From Streptomyces sp. RPT161 (lineage in GTDB: Bacteria > Actinomycetota > Actinomycetes > Streptomycetales > Streptomycetaceae), in NCBI RefSeq assembly GCF_027533845.1, contig NZ_JAPZVN010000006.1, positions 1 to 64,000 on the forward strand: DNA of 64,000 nucleotides, written 5' to 3'. The position numbers were made by a program, and so were the translations under genes. The notes beneath the pieces are model-generated. The model was not told where the DNA came from, did not search any database, and saw only the letters and a program-made list of their open reading frames with translations. Positions 45,231 to 54,165 of the stretch are shown piece after piece (within the stretch, counting starts at the first letter, position 1; every line of letters starts with the position of its first letter).

Positions 45231-47995
45231 CGCGTTCCGCCGACGGCCCGTTCAGTGCTCCGGCCAGCACAACGTTACGTTTCGGCACGCTCATCCTGCT
45301 GTCCGCGAGCGCGACCGCGATGTGGTACTGGCTGTTCAGCACCATCTGGCGCCCGATCGACGGCGTCGCCGCCCAGGCACGGTGCGAGGTGCGCAGCGGC
45401 TACTACCTGGCGATGGGCAAGTGGCTGCCGCCCGACGAGCAGGCGCGATACAACCAGTACCACCGGTGCATGGCGAACGTGACGCCCAACAGCGTTCTGT
45501 GGGTGGCGGTTTCACTCGCATTGCTGGCCGTGGTGACGCTGGCGCTGTTCGCCCTACAGCCGGTGTGGCGCAGGCGGCGCAAGCGGTTGATACCGATCGA
45601 GGCGCTGCCGGCGGCGGACACCACGGCCCTGCGGGAGGAGTTGCGGGCGCTGGTCCGCACCGCGGGTCTGGCCCGGACACCGAGGTTCCTCATCGAGTCG
45701 GCCAATCCGCGTCCCGCAGGACGGGCGTTCGGGGGGCTCGGGCGGCGCGAGGTGTCGTTGAGCGCGGGTTTGGTGGTGCAGCTCCGGCATTCTCCGGAGA
45801 AGTTCCGCGCCGTGGTGCTGCACGAGCTGGCCCACGTCCGCAACGGAGACGTGACCATCACGTATGTGACACTCGCGGCCTGGCGCGCGTTCGTGCTGGT
45901 GACGGTGATCCCGGCGCTGGCCTCCCTGGTGGACCCGGCCTTGGCCACGGCCCAGCCGTGGCGCAACCCGTTCCGGGTCGGATGGTCGCTGTGGAGTGCC
46001 CAACTAACCACCTTGGGCTGGTTCTTCCTGGTGCTGACGGCCCTGGTCTACGTCTCACGCATCGCGGTGCTCCGGGTACGGGAGGGCTACGCCGACGCGC
46101 GGGCCGCGCAGTGGCTGGCACCGGCGGTGTTGCGTGAGGTCTTCACGGCGGCCGCTGCGCAGGACGGTACTCGGTGGTGGCACACCCATCCGAGGTTGGC
46201 AGCTCGTGTCCGCCTGCTCGGGGAGCCTGAGCGCCTGTTGCGGCCCGGGTTCTGGGAGAACTTCACGGCTGGCTTCGCCGTGCAGATCGCGGGCATCTAC
46301 GCCTATCTGGCGCTGGACTCAAGCTGGGACGGCTCGTCCGACTCACTCATCAACCAGGGTTCGCACGAGGCCACGACGCTGGTCACGGCCATGGTGGTGG
46401 GCATCGCCGGCTGGCGCGGTGTCAGCTTCATTGGATCCGGACAAGGCGGGCGCGGTGTCTACACTCGCGCGGGGCTCGGACTCGGCCTCGGCCTTGCCTC
46501 GTCGTACGGCCTGGTCATGCTGCGCGAGGGCCTGCTGTTGCACAACTCCCCTGCTCTCTCGGTCAATTCGTTCACGCTGGCCGGCCTGGGACGGGATCTG
46601 GTGCTCGTCGCGCTCATGCTGGTGTGCACCGTGCTGCTGTGCCACTGGGCCGGCCACTGTTCGCAGTTGGTGGGTGCGACGAGCCGGTGGCCGTGCGGTC
46701 TACTTGCCGCAGTCGCCGTGCTGGCCGGAGCTTGGGCCTGTCTGCGCTGGTGGAACAACCTCAACTACGGCATGCCACCGATAGCGGACACGTTGGCGGG
46801 CGACGCGTCGATGTGGCGGCAGAGTGTGCTGGAGGCTCACTGGACCGTGCTGGACCCGGCCGTGGTGAAGGGCGTCCTGTACCCCTTCGTGCTGTTGCCC
46901 GTTCTCGGGCCGGTCACCAGCTTCGCCGCGCCACTGCTCTGGCTGGTCCCGTTGCTGCTCGGCGCGGCCCGGCGGGGGACTGTGCGGTCCGCCGCACGCA
47001 GCGGTGTCGTCGCGGCGCTGGTGTGGCTGGTGATCGAGCTCAGCCTGCGCGCGGTGGCCCATGCCACCGTGCCATCCGGGACCCGTGCGGGAGGTGGGTT
47101 CGCCGTGGTGTTCGTCTGCTGGGAGATCGCTGCCGTCCTGGTGGTCCAACTGGGCACCGGTCTGGTGCTCGGCGCCCGGCGGATGAGACTGATGCCAAGT
47201 CTGTTCGCAACCACCGTCACCGGCCTGCTGTGTTGCCTTGCCCTGTGGGCAGCCCATGTCACCGACTCCTGCGTGCCCGGTCTGCAGATCTCGACGGCCG
47301 GTTGCCCAAGTCACGGCGATGTCTTCGTCGCCTTCCAGGCCTTGCGGGACGTCGGCTTCCTCGGGTCTGCCATGACGGTCGGCGGTGTCCTGCTCGGGCG
47401 GGCACTGCGCCGCTGGCCCCGGCCACGTCCCGCGCTGGGGCACTTCTCGGGGACGGCACCGCGCCTCGGCCTGGTGGCCTTGGCCTGCGTCTTCATAGGA
47501 CTGGCCGCCTGGCCACCGCCGCACCATGAGAAGGTCGACAGCGTGGGTGTGGACTACGTGGCGCCGCACTTCGACCCCGCGGAAGTCGCCCGAGAGAGCT
47601 ATCCGGATTGGCTGAGGGGCGGTGGGATCGCCCAGGCCCTCACGGCGCAGAGCGCCCTCACCAATCTGTTCAAGGCAGCCGAGCCCGCACTTCGCCAGCA
47701 GGCCAGCTGGGCCGCGATCTCCCACGACTCGCGATTCCGACTCGCCTGCCAGACCCTCGCCCACGTCGCACCGCAAACCGGGGCCTTCCCGCCACCGCCG
47801 GGAACGGCGACCAGCGCCCACTGGGCCGCCTACGTCCAGTTGATCGCCGGCTTCGCCGAAAGGTGCACCGCAGCCACCGAATCCGCGGATCCCGCCACCG
47901 AGACGGCAGATCTGACGGCCGCCATGAGAACCTCGCTGCAACCCGCGGACGACATGACCGCGGACATCGTGGCGGCCGGGAAGTCGATGCGCTGA
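45227..47995 (+). CDS. M48-type membrane zinc metalloprotease, long C-terminal membrane region
   Basis: A 922-residue membrane protease. Two helices (about 20-40 and 90-115) flank an extracytoplasmic loop with two cysteines. The catalytic domain has HELAHVRNGD (H199, E200, H203) and the third-ligand segment EGYADARAA near 286, so the zinc site is complete. After about residue 340 come at least ten more hydrophobic helices and a soluble C-terminal domain (about 760-922) with several cysteines, far longer than HtpX (about 290) or typical M48 proteins. It probably cleaves membrane or surface proteins. The ATG overlaps the upstream partner by four bases. Confidence 0.88.
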   Translation: MTRSADGPFSAPASTTLRFGTLILLSASATAMWYWLFSTIWRPIDGVAAQARCEVRSGYYLAMGKWLPPDEQARYNQYHRCMANVTPNSVLWVAVSLALLAVVTLALFALQPVWRRRRKRLIPIEALPAADTTALREELRALVRTAGLARTPRFLIESANPRPAGRAFGGLGRREVSLSAGLVVQLRHSPEKFRAVVLHELAHVRNGDVTITYVTLAAWRAFVLVTVIPALASLVDPALATAQPWRNPFRVGWSLWSAQLTTLGWFFLVLTALVYVSRIAVLRVREGYADARAAQWLAPAVLREVFTAAAAQDGTRWWHTHPRLAARVRLLGEPERLLRPGFWENFTAGFAVQIAGIYAYLALDSSWDGSSDSLINQGSHEATTLVTAMVVGIAGWRGVSFIGSGQGGRGVYTRAGLGLGLGLASSYGLVMLREGLLLHNSPALSVNSFTLAGLGRDLVLVALMLVCTVLLCHWAGHCSQLVGATSRWPCGLLAAVAVLAGAWACLRWWNNLNYGMPPIADTLAGDASMWRQSVLEAHWTVLDPAVVKGVLYPFVLLPVLGPVTSFAAPLLWLVPLLLGAARRGTVRSAARSGVVAALVWLVIELSLRAVAHATVPSGTRAGGGFAVVFVCWEIAAVLVVQLGTGLVLGARRMRLMPSLFATTVTGLLCCLALWAAHVTDSCVPGLQISTAGCPSHGDVFVAFQALRDVGFLGSAMTVGGVLLGRALRRWPRPRPALGHFSGTAPRLGLVALACVFIGLAAWPPPHHEKVDSVGVDYVAPHFDPAEVARESYPDWLRGGGIAQALTAQSALTNLFKAAEPALRQQASWAAISHDSRFRLACQTLAHVAPQTGAFPPPPGTATSAHWAAYVQLIAGFAERCTAATESADPATETADLTAAMRTSLQPADDMTADIVAAGKSMR

Positions 47996-48094
47996 CACCC
48001 GGCGGACGGTGGGGCCGCTGCGCCTTGGTGCTACGTCGCGCGGCGTTGCTCACGTCCCACGTGGCCCCGCGGTGATCGATGCGGGCGTCTGTGC

Positions 48095-49168
48095 TCAGGA
48101 TGCCCCTTCATCGAGAAGGAACCGCCCGCCTGCCTTCTTGGCGAGTTCGGGGCCGAAGAGCGCGCCGGGCGTGTAGGCGCCCGGGCGGCCCTCGTCGCGT
48201 GCGAGACGGCTCGCGACCTCGGCCGCCACCGAGGCTGTGAACGCCATGCCCTCACCCGCCCGCAGCCACCCCTCCCGGATGCTGCCGTCGGGGCCCTGAA
48301 CCCGGGCCCGCGCCCAGGAGAACTGCCTGCTCTGCTCGCGCGGTTCGACGCGGACACGTGCGAGCCGACGCTTCGCGGCGTTGCCGAGCGCTGGCAGCGA
48401 CAGCAACGCCGCCGCTGCCGGCAGGACCGCCCGGACCGCCCGCCCGGTTGGTACCGCGCCCGACGCGGCGACCACGAACGGTGCTCCGCTGGCACGGCGG
48501 GCGGCCTCCAGCTCACCGCTCGGACCCCCGACAGTCTGGGCCGTCGAGCCGTCAGGCAGGGTGAAGCGCTCGAAGTCACCGCCAAGCCTGGCGCGCACGA
48601 GTTGGCCGTGTTCGTAGCGGCGTCCACCGACCGCGAGGGCGTCCACGATCGACCCGGCCAGGGCGGAGCCGAGGCGGCCGGGCTTGGCCTCGACCATCGC
48701 CAGCGCGTCGACTCTCACCCGCGTCGGAACAGGCCGTTCCTCACACATCTTCAGCACCACGCTCTCGGTGGCCAGCACACCGAACCCCGCACCCGTCACC
48801 AGACAGCGGTCGCTGGAGGCGGCCTCGTCATGCAGTCCCAGCAGCCCGGTGACGGCGAGGAGTTCGTTCGCGACATCGACGTAATGGGTGCCCGGCGGGC
48901 ACGCGCGGGCGATGAGCGGCGCGGTCTCCGTGAACGGACCGATCGTGTTGACCACCACGGCGGGCCGGTTTGCCGCCAGTTGCGAGACGACAGCGTCGAC
49001 CGAGCCGGTCACCACGGTTCGCGACGTGCCGCCGATCGTCGTGGCCAACTGGCGTAGGCGCGCGGCATCGCGTCCCACCAGCACCGGCGACCCGTGGCTC
49101 GCCGCCAGCTCGGCGGCGACCGCGCGGCCAGTCCAGCCCGTAGCGCCCAAGATCCAGATCTCGTTCAT
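48095..49168 (-). CDS. saccharopine dehydrogenase-like NAD(P)-binding reductase
   Basis: A 357-residue protein. It begins with a Rossmann fold, IWILGATGWTGRAVAAELAA, the G-A-T-G-x-x-G nucleotide motif of the saccharopine-dehydrogenase-like/trans-acting enoyl reductase group. VVVNTIGPFTETAPLIARAC and TGAGFGVLATESVV are further family blocks. The substrate is not known; classical saccharopine dehydrogenation is unlikely. ATG 49166-49168 is chosen over a much longer frame because the Rossmann motif follows directly. It is divergent from a headless LysR remnant, a common regulator-enzyme arrangement that is broken here. Confidence 0.85.
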   Translation of the reverse strand: MNEIWILGATGWTGRAVAAELAASHGSPVLVGRDAARLRQLATTIGGTSRTVVTGSVDAVVSQLAANRPAVVVNTIGPFTETAPLIARACPPGTHYVDVANELLAVTGLLGLHDEAASSDRCLVTGAGFGVLATESVVLKMCEERPVPTRVRVDALAMVEAKPGRLGSALAGSIVDALAVGGRRYEHGQLVRARLGGDFERFTLPDGSTAQTVGGPSGELEAARRASGAPFVVAASGAVPTGRAVRAVLPAAAALLSLPALGNAAKRRLARVRVEPREQSRQFSWARARVQGPDGSIREGWLRAGEGMAFTASVAAEVASRLARDEGRPGAYTPGALFGPELAKKAGGRFLLDEGAS

Positions 49169-49177
49169 CTCTCGCCC

Positions 49178-49651
49178 ATCCTGCTCCACCGCGTGGACGC
49201 TGCGGTCGCCCGGCTGCCGTTCCCCACCGACCAGTTGCACGTGAGTGTCCTCTACGACGAGCCCCGCGTGCTGCTGGTCCCGCTCGACCACCGTCTGGCC
49301 GGCAAGGATTCGGTCACCGTGGACGACATCGCCGACGAACCCCTGCCCCGGGCGTCCGACCCGGCCTGGAACGCCTTCTGGCGAATCGACCCCCGGCCCG
49401 ATGGCAGCCGAGCACCTGGCGGCCCGCTCATCGACGCCGTTGAGGACAAGATCGAACTCATCGCCGCCGGACAGGCCGTAGCCATCATTCCGGCTGGTTC
49501 CGGCGTCAGTGGGATCCGCCCCGACCCCACCACGATCCCCTTCGAAGGGGTCGAGCCGAGCCACGTCGTCCTGGCGACCCGCGCCGATGACCGCAACCCA
49601 CTGGTGAAGGCCTTCCGTACTTACGCTCAAGCGCTGCGGCGACACCTCTGA
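49178..49651 (+). pseudogene. LysR-family regulator, N-terminal HTH lost
   Basis: The frame from about 49178 to TGA 49649-49651 reads as the effector-binding domain of a LysR protein: RVLLVPLDHRLAGKDSVTVD, then KIELIAAGQAVAIIPAGSGV and PLVKAFRTYAQALRRHL. The DNA-binding HTH and linker (about 140 residues) are missing. Their place is taken by the start region of the divergent reductase gene. A deletion must have joined the two, so the regulator cannot bind DNA. Confidence 0.7.
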
Positions 49652-49699
49652 CGCTCACCCGCGTCGACCGAGTCGACTCTGCTGCGGAGTTCATCGACC

Positions 49700-49800
49700 G
49701 CCTCGGGCCTCGCCCGGCGTTCAGCCCGGCACGCTGGTCCGCAAGGACATCGTGTTCATCGTCGACGGAACCCTGGTGCCTGCCGATCCTGTACGGGGCA
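49700..49800 (+). pseudogene. possible transposase scrap (IS5-like)
   Basis: A short frame, VRKDIVFIVDGTLVPADPVR, resembles the segment around the first catalytic Asp of IS5-type DDE transposases (V-x-DGTL-x-P). No start, no remaining catalytic residues and no terminal repeats were found. It overlaps the 3' end of the SulP gene on the other strand and lies next to the LysR deletion. Confidence 0.35.
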
Positions 49801-51516
49801 GCCGTCAGCAGGCTTACGTGGTCCAGGCGGACCGACAGGGGGGCAGGCTTCGGTACCACCCGTGTCGGCGACGGGATGCTTGCTGGCCCGTGCTTCGTTC
49901 GCCAGGCCGACAGCGCGCACGGCCTTTGTGTAGTCCGGGCCGACACCACGTAGCAGCACGTGGGTTCCGCGACGCGCGAACGCATCAACGACCGCCCGCA
50001 ACGCCATCAGGGCGGTGGCATCGACCGAGGTCACCCGAGACATGTCCAAGATGATCAGGCGGGCCGGGGATCGTCTGACGGGGCGCAGGAGACGGTCGGC
50101 GGTGGCGAAGAACAGCGCCCCTTCGAGGCTGAACCTGTCCGTTTGCTCCTCTGGGAGTCCTGCGCTCGGATTCCATCTGACGGGAAGCGATTCGAAGAAC
50201 ACCGGTCTCCCTGGTGCGGGCACCAACTCGACGTGTGCTGTACGGGCGATTTGCCGCAAGGCCAGTGATGCCGCCAGCGCGGATCCCGCGGCAAGAGCGA
50301 TCGCGAAGTTGAAGACAAGCGGAGTGGCCGCTGTGACTGCCACGACGACGGTTTGGCTTCGGTCAACACGGGCGAGCGTGAGCAGTGCTTTGACGTCGAT
50401 CGACCGGACCATGGTGGCGATGACGACCCCTGACAGGGCTACGCGAGGAATCTGGGCGATCAACGGTGCGGCGGTCAAGGAGATGAGGGCCAAGGTCGAG
50501 CAACCCACAAGGGAGGCGACGCGGGACGTGGCGCCAGCACGAACGTTCACGGCCGTGCGCGCGGCGCTGCCTGTGGCGGCTATACCTCCGAAGAGAGGAG
50601 CGGTGAGGTTGGCTACTCCCTGGCCGAACAACTCCCTGTCTTCGAGACGTTGGTCCTCCGCGTTGATCGGTTGTGTCGAGATGACGGCCCGCAGCGACTC
50701 AAGAGTCACCAGCAGCGCCAACAGTGCGGCGGAAGGCATAAGGGCCGGCACCGAGGAAGCTTCCAGGAACCTCACCGAGGGCAGGGGGACCCCGCCGGTG
50801 CCGTATCCGATGTGGTGCAGTGCCAGATGCAGTCGGAGGGTCAGCGCGGTGACAGCGGCGATTGTCACCGCAGTGAGGAGTCCAGGCAGGCGCGACCGGC
50901 GGTCGACCAGACGCACCGTCATCGTCACGCTGGCCACAATCACGGTATGCCAGTGCGGATGTGTCATAAATGCCGTGAGCGCCCTGGCCGCTGTGAAGGC
51001 GACAGGGCCACCGTGCCTGCCGGACGGTCCCAGAATGACGGTGAGTTGCCGAAGCACGATTACCAGTACGCCACCGATGGTGAACCCTTGGATCACTGAC
51101 ACGGGCATATGGCGCACGACGCGACTGGCGCCGATGAGGGACGCAATGATCAGGAGAAAGCCGGCCAGCAGTCCTACGGTAAGGGAGCCGGCGGGCCCGT
51201 AGGTACGTGTCACGGGAGCCAGAACCGCGACGAGCACTCCCGTGGGAGCGGTGACTTGTAGAGGAACTCCGCCAAGCAGGGCCGCGATCGCTCCACCCAG
51301 CACTGCGCTGATCACCGCGGAGGCGGCCCCAAGTCCGGAGGCGACTCCAAGTCCGAGTACTGAGGGCAGCATTGACACTGCCGCGAGCGCTCCCGCTCTG
51401 ACGTCCCTGCGCAGCGAGCGGCGCATGGCACCCAGGTCTTTCTGGGTCGAATGGACCGAGCGCGAATCGCGGACTGCCGTGCGAAGGCGCGCACCGGAAC
51501 TACCAATGTGACTCAA
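49756..51516 (-). CDS. SulP family anion transporter with C-terminal STAS domain
   Basis: A 586-residue integral membrane protein with about 11-12 helices of the SulP type (SVISAVLGGAIAALLGGVPL, then QVTAPTGVLVAVLAP). NAEDQRLEDRELFGQGVANL and APLFGGIAATGSAARTAVNV form the conserved central block. A STAS domain follows (about 480-560, LIILDMSRVTSVDATALMAL). SulP proteins carry sulfate, bicarbonate or carboxylates. The TTG at 51516 is the longest start; ATG 51426 lacks a good ribosome binding site but is plausible. The last about 25 residues are Pro/Arg-rich and overlap a transposase-like scrap, so the natural end may have been altered. Confidence 0.82.
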   Translation of the reverse strand: MSHIGSSGARLRTAVRDSRSVHSTQKDLGAMRRSLRRDVRAGALAAVSMLPSVLGLGVASGLGAASAVISAVLGGAIAALLGGVPLQVTAPTGVLVAVLAPVTRTYGPAGSLTVGLLAGFLLIIASLIGASRVVRHMPVSVIQGFTIGGVLVIVLRQLTVILGPSGRHGGPVAFTAARALTAFMTHPHWHTVIVASVTMTVRLVDRRSRLPGLLTAVTIAAVTALTLRLHLALHHIGYGTGGVPLPSVRFLEASSVPALMPSAALLALLVTLESLRAVISTQPINAEDQRLEDRELFGQGVANLTAPLFGGIAATGSAARTAVNVRAGATSRVASLVGCSTLALISLTAAPLIAQIPRVALSGVVIATMVRSIDVKALLTLARVDRSQTVVVAVTAATPLVFNFAIALAAGSALAASLALRQIARTAHVELVPAPGRPVFFESLPVRWNPSAGLPEEQTDRFSLEGALFFATADRLLRPVRRSPARLIILDMSRVTSVDATALMALRAVVDAFARRGTHVLLRGVGPDYTKAVRAVGLANEARASKHPVADTGGTEACPPVGPPGPRKPADGCPVQDRQAPGFRRR

Positions 51517-52065
51517 TCAGAGCCACCGCCTTCACACCGACGTGAGCAGGGGATGGAGCGCGGGTTACGGCGGGCGTGTCTCCTTTTTGCCGAGCGACGC
51601 CCTGTGAACCAGTGCTGCGGTAAGACCAGAAGGTCTTGTGATGAACGGTTTGGATTGAGGTGTGACGTCAGCCGTCCAGAAGTCTGGCGCGGCAATCGCG
51701 GCCTCGGTTGGTAAATTGCTTCGAAGCGGCGTCATTTGTCGCTGAGTCAAAGTCAAGTGCAGTGTCACACTTTCTGCGTGGCCCACGCAAGCAGTCTGCG
51801 ACTATCAATCTCATATAACTGGCTGGACTGGAAATCAAATGCGTGGCGCCGACTTCCGGGGGCGCGGTGGTGTCGCAGGTCTTACGCATCGGCCCTCGCG
51901 TACCGAGGAGGTCGCCGTGCGACGCTCGGTGGCTTCGCGGTGACTGCGGCCAGGCGAGGTGGCAGCCCTCGTTACATAGCCTACTAATTGCAGGCGCGGT
52001 ATATTGTGAAAGTGTGATCGATGCTGGGCTGTGGGGGAGCCCCAGCTGCAAGTGGAGGAGGAGCC
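51517..52065. other. 549-bp gene-free, AT-richer stretch
   Basis: No coding frame is convincing. The segment about 51600-51850 is visibly richer in A and T than its neighbours and has a small inverted repeat AAGACC-AGAA-GGTCTT (51622-51637). It could be a decayed mobile element. The right end carries the promoter and operator of the MarR gene. Confidence 0.45.
51988..52005. promoter_or_regulatory. candidate MarR operator upstream of marR
   Basis: TTGCAGGCGC (51988-51997) followed by GGTATATT. The same 10-mer occurs in reverse orientation (GCGCCTGCAA, 52841-52850) upstream of the MFS gene, again next to a TATA-like stretch. It lies 61-78 bases before the marR ATG. Confidence 0.55.
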
Positions 52066-52530
52066 ATGACTGCCACGGACGCCACGGCGACCGGTCTCGC
52101 TCACGGCTGGTATGCCCTCTCCCTCCTGCACGGTCGGATCGAGGCGCACATCGAGCGTGCCCTGCAGGGTGGGCATGACCTCAGCGTGCGGGAGTACTCC
52201 CTGCTCGACGTTCTCAGTCATCAGCACAACGGCGAGGGCGGCCATCTGCGCATGAACCAGGTCGCAGACGCGGTGGTGCTCAGCCAGAGTGCGACCACCC
52301 GGCTTGTCACACGCCTGGAGGACCGCGGGCTGCTCGCCCGATATCTGTGCCCGACCGACCGCAGGGGCATCTACACCGATGTCACCGAGGCTGGGCTCGC
52401 CCTGCTCGCCGAGGCGCGCCCGACCCATGACGCGGCGCTGCGCGAGGCCCTTGACCGTGCCGGCCAAGATCCCCGACTGACGTCGCTCGTGGCGGCTGTC
52501 GAGACGCTGGACGGTCCCGCGGCTACCTGA
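52066..52530 (+). CDS. MarR family transcriptional regulator (third)
   Basis: A 154-residue winged-helix regulator. VREYSLLDVLSHQHNGEGGH, the recognition helix VLSQSATTRLVTRLEDRGLL and the wing CPTDRRGIYTDVTEAG are clear. It is not close to the two MarR proteins in the stress block. The ATG at 52066 follows GGAGGAGGAG. The MFS exporter gene 373 bases downstream is the natural target, supported by a shared 10-bp motif in the two promoters. Such MarR-MFS pairs usually respond to aromatic or antibiotic-like ligands that the pump exports. Confidence 0.9.
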   Translation: MTATDATATGLAHGWYALSLLHGRIEAHIERALQGGHDLSVREYSLLDVLSHQHNGEGGHLRMNQVADAVVLSQSATTRLVTRLEDRGLLARYLCPTDRRGIYTDVTEAGLALLAEARPTHDAALREALDRAGQDPRLTSLVAAVETLDGPAAT

Positions 52531-52903
52531 CGCCGCGCGCCGACCCCCCCGGTCGAGTTTCGTGGGCGCCTTCGTGGCGTTGATCTCCGCCTTGCGCGGG
52601 TCGGGCTGCTTTGCCGGGCGCCGACCGGCGCAGTCCCTGCGGTAGCGATGGCCGTAGGGCGCCCGGAGTGCTTGGTGCGCGCCCTGATTGCTGACTGCAT
52701 GGCTCCTGGTTTGCCTGGTCGCCCTCCTCGCGCGGGTTTGTGTACGTCGGCGCAGTCGGCGGCTGTGGGTGCTTCGGCGCTGTAGGGGCCCTCCTCACTG
52801 CCTCCGCACCTCTTCGTATAGATGCGCTTGCAAGTATAAGGCGCCTGCAACTATTGTGAGAGCATGCTAAGGGCTCGCTCAAGCAACACGGAAGGTTGAG
52901 TCA
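52531..52903. other. 373-bp stretch between marR and the MFS gene
   Basis: No gene seen in most of it. The last 80 bases are AT-richer and carry the promoter and operator-like sequences of the MFS gene (52828-52854). Confidence 0.5.
52828..52854. promoter_or_regulatory. candidate MarR operator upstream of the MFS gene
   Basis: TTGCAAGTAT (52828-52837) and CTGCAACTAT (52845-52854) are near direct repeats 17 bases apart. TTGCA (52828-52832) and TGCAA (52846-52850) also form an inverted pair. GCGCCTGCAA (52841-52850) is the exact reverse complement of the motif upstream of marR. Confidence 0.5.
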
Positions 52904-54106
52904 ATGCCTCTCGCGCTTCTCGCTCTCGCCATCGGTGCCTTTGGTATCGGCACCACCGAATTCGTGGTGATGGGTCTGCTGCCTCAGGTCGCTGCCGACT
53001 TCCACGTCACCATCCCCACCGCAGGACTGCTTGTCACCGGCTACGCGCTCGGCGTGCTGTTCGGTGCGCCGCTGATGACCGTGCTCGGCACGAAGGTCCC
53101 CCGCAAGCGGATGCTCATGCTGCTGATGGGCCTGTTCATCGCGGGCAACCTGCTGTCCGCACTGGCGCCCACCTTCGGGTTGATGCTCGCCGGGCGCCTT
53201 GTCACCTCGCTCGCGCACGGTGCCTTCTTCGGGATCGGCTCGGTCGTCGCCGCCGAGCTGGTCGCCCCCGAGAAGAAGGCCGGGGCCATCGCCACCATGT
53301 TCACCGGCCTGACCGTCGCCAACGTCGTCGGAGTGCCACTCGGCACCTACATCGGCCAGGCCGCGGGCTGGCGGACCACCTTCGCCATCGTCGCGGGACT
53401 CGGCGTGGTGGGCCTGCTCGGGATAGCCAAGCTTGTCCCCGTCCTGCCCCGCCCCGAAGGCGTCCATCTGCGTCATGAGGCCGCCGCCCTGCGCAACCCC
53501 CAGGTCCTGCTCGCCATGGCCATGACGGTGCTCGGCTTCGGCGGTGTCTTCGCCGCGATCACCTACATCGCGCCGATGATGACCCGCGTCGCAGGCTACT
53601 CGGACAGCGCGGTCACCTGGCTGCTGGTCCTGTTCGGCGTCGGCATGGTCATCGGCAACCTCGTCGGGGGGCGGTTCGCCGACCGCGCGCTGATGCCGAT
53701 GCTCTACACCACCCTCGGCGGCCTGGCCCTCGTGCTGGGTCTGTTCACACTGACCGCGCACAGCAAGGTGCTGGCCGCGATCACCGTGCTGCTGGTCGGG
53801 GCGCTCGGCTTCGCGACCGTACCCCCGTTGCAGAAGCGGGTTCTCGACCAGGCGCACGGCGCCCCCACTCTGGCCTCCGCGGTGAACATCGGTGCCTTCA
53901 ACCTGGGCAACGCCCTGTCAGCGTGGCTCGGCGGCATCGTCATCGCCGCAGGCCTCGGCTACACCTCGCCGAACTCGGTCGGCGCGATCCTGGCGGGCTC
54001 TGCCCTCGGGCTCGCCTTCTGGTCCGCGGCCCTTGAGCGCCGCGACCAGCCGAGCGCGCCGCGCGCCGCCGCCAGCCCGGTTCACGGCGAGTTCGTTTCC
54101 CGCTGA
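52904..54106 (+). CDS. MFS transporter, DHA1 family (AraJ/YdhP-like)
   Basis: A 400-residue 12-helix exporter. It starts LALLALAIGAFGIGTTEFVV, the DHA1 opening seen in AraJ-type and chloramphenicol-resistance-type pumps. The loop motif GTKVPRKRML follows helix 2, and GWRTTFAIVAGLGVVGLLGI carries the conserved G-W-R between helices 5 and 6. It should export a drug-like compound or sugar derivative by proton antiport. ATG 52904 follows GGAAGG at a spacing of about 8. The upstream marR is the likely repressor. The HbpS-like gene follows after 59 bases and may share the transcript. Confidence 0.92.
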   Translation: MPLALLALAIGAFGIGTTEFVVMGLLPQVAADFHVTIPTAGLLVTGYALGVLFGAPLMTVLGTKVPRKRMLMLLMGLFIAGNLLSALAPTFGLMLAGRLVTSLAHGAFFGIGSVVAAELVAPEKKAGAIATMFTGLTVANVVGVPLGTYIGQAAGWRTTFAIVAGLGVVGLLGIAKLVPVLPRPEGVHLRHEAAALRNPQVLLAMAMTVLGFGGVFAAITYIAPMMTRVAGYSDSAVTWLLVLFGVGMVIGNLVGGRFADRALMPMLYTTLGGLALVLGLFTLTAHSKVLAAITVLLVGALGFATVPPLQKRVLDQAHGAPTLASAVNIGAFNLGNALSAWLGGIVIAAGLGYTSPNSVGAILAGSALGLAFWSAALERRDQPSAPRAAASPVHGEFVSR

Positions 54107-54165
54107 ACTGCGGCCCGTTCACCGTCTCATTCCCACGCTTGTCCACCACCGTCTGAGGAGTCACC

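Noticed and set aside
50015-51202. 395-codon plus-strand frame opposite the SulP gene
   Set aside because: Thr/Arg/Ser-rich shadow with no membrane or enzyme pattern.
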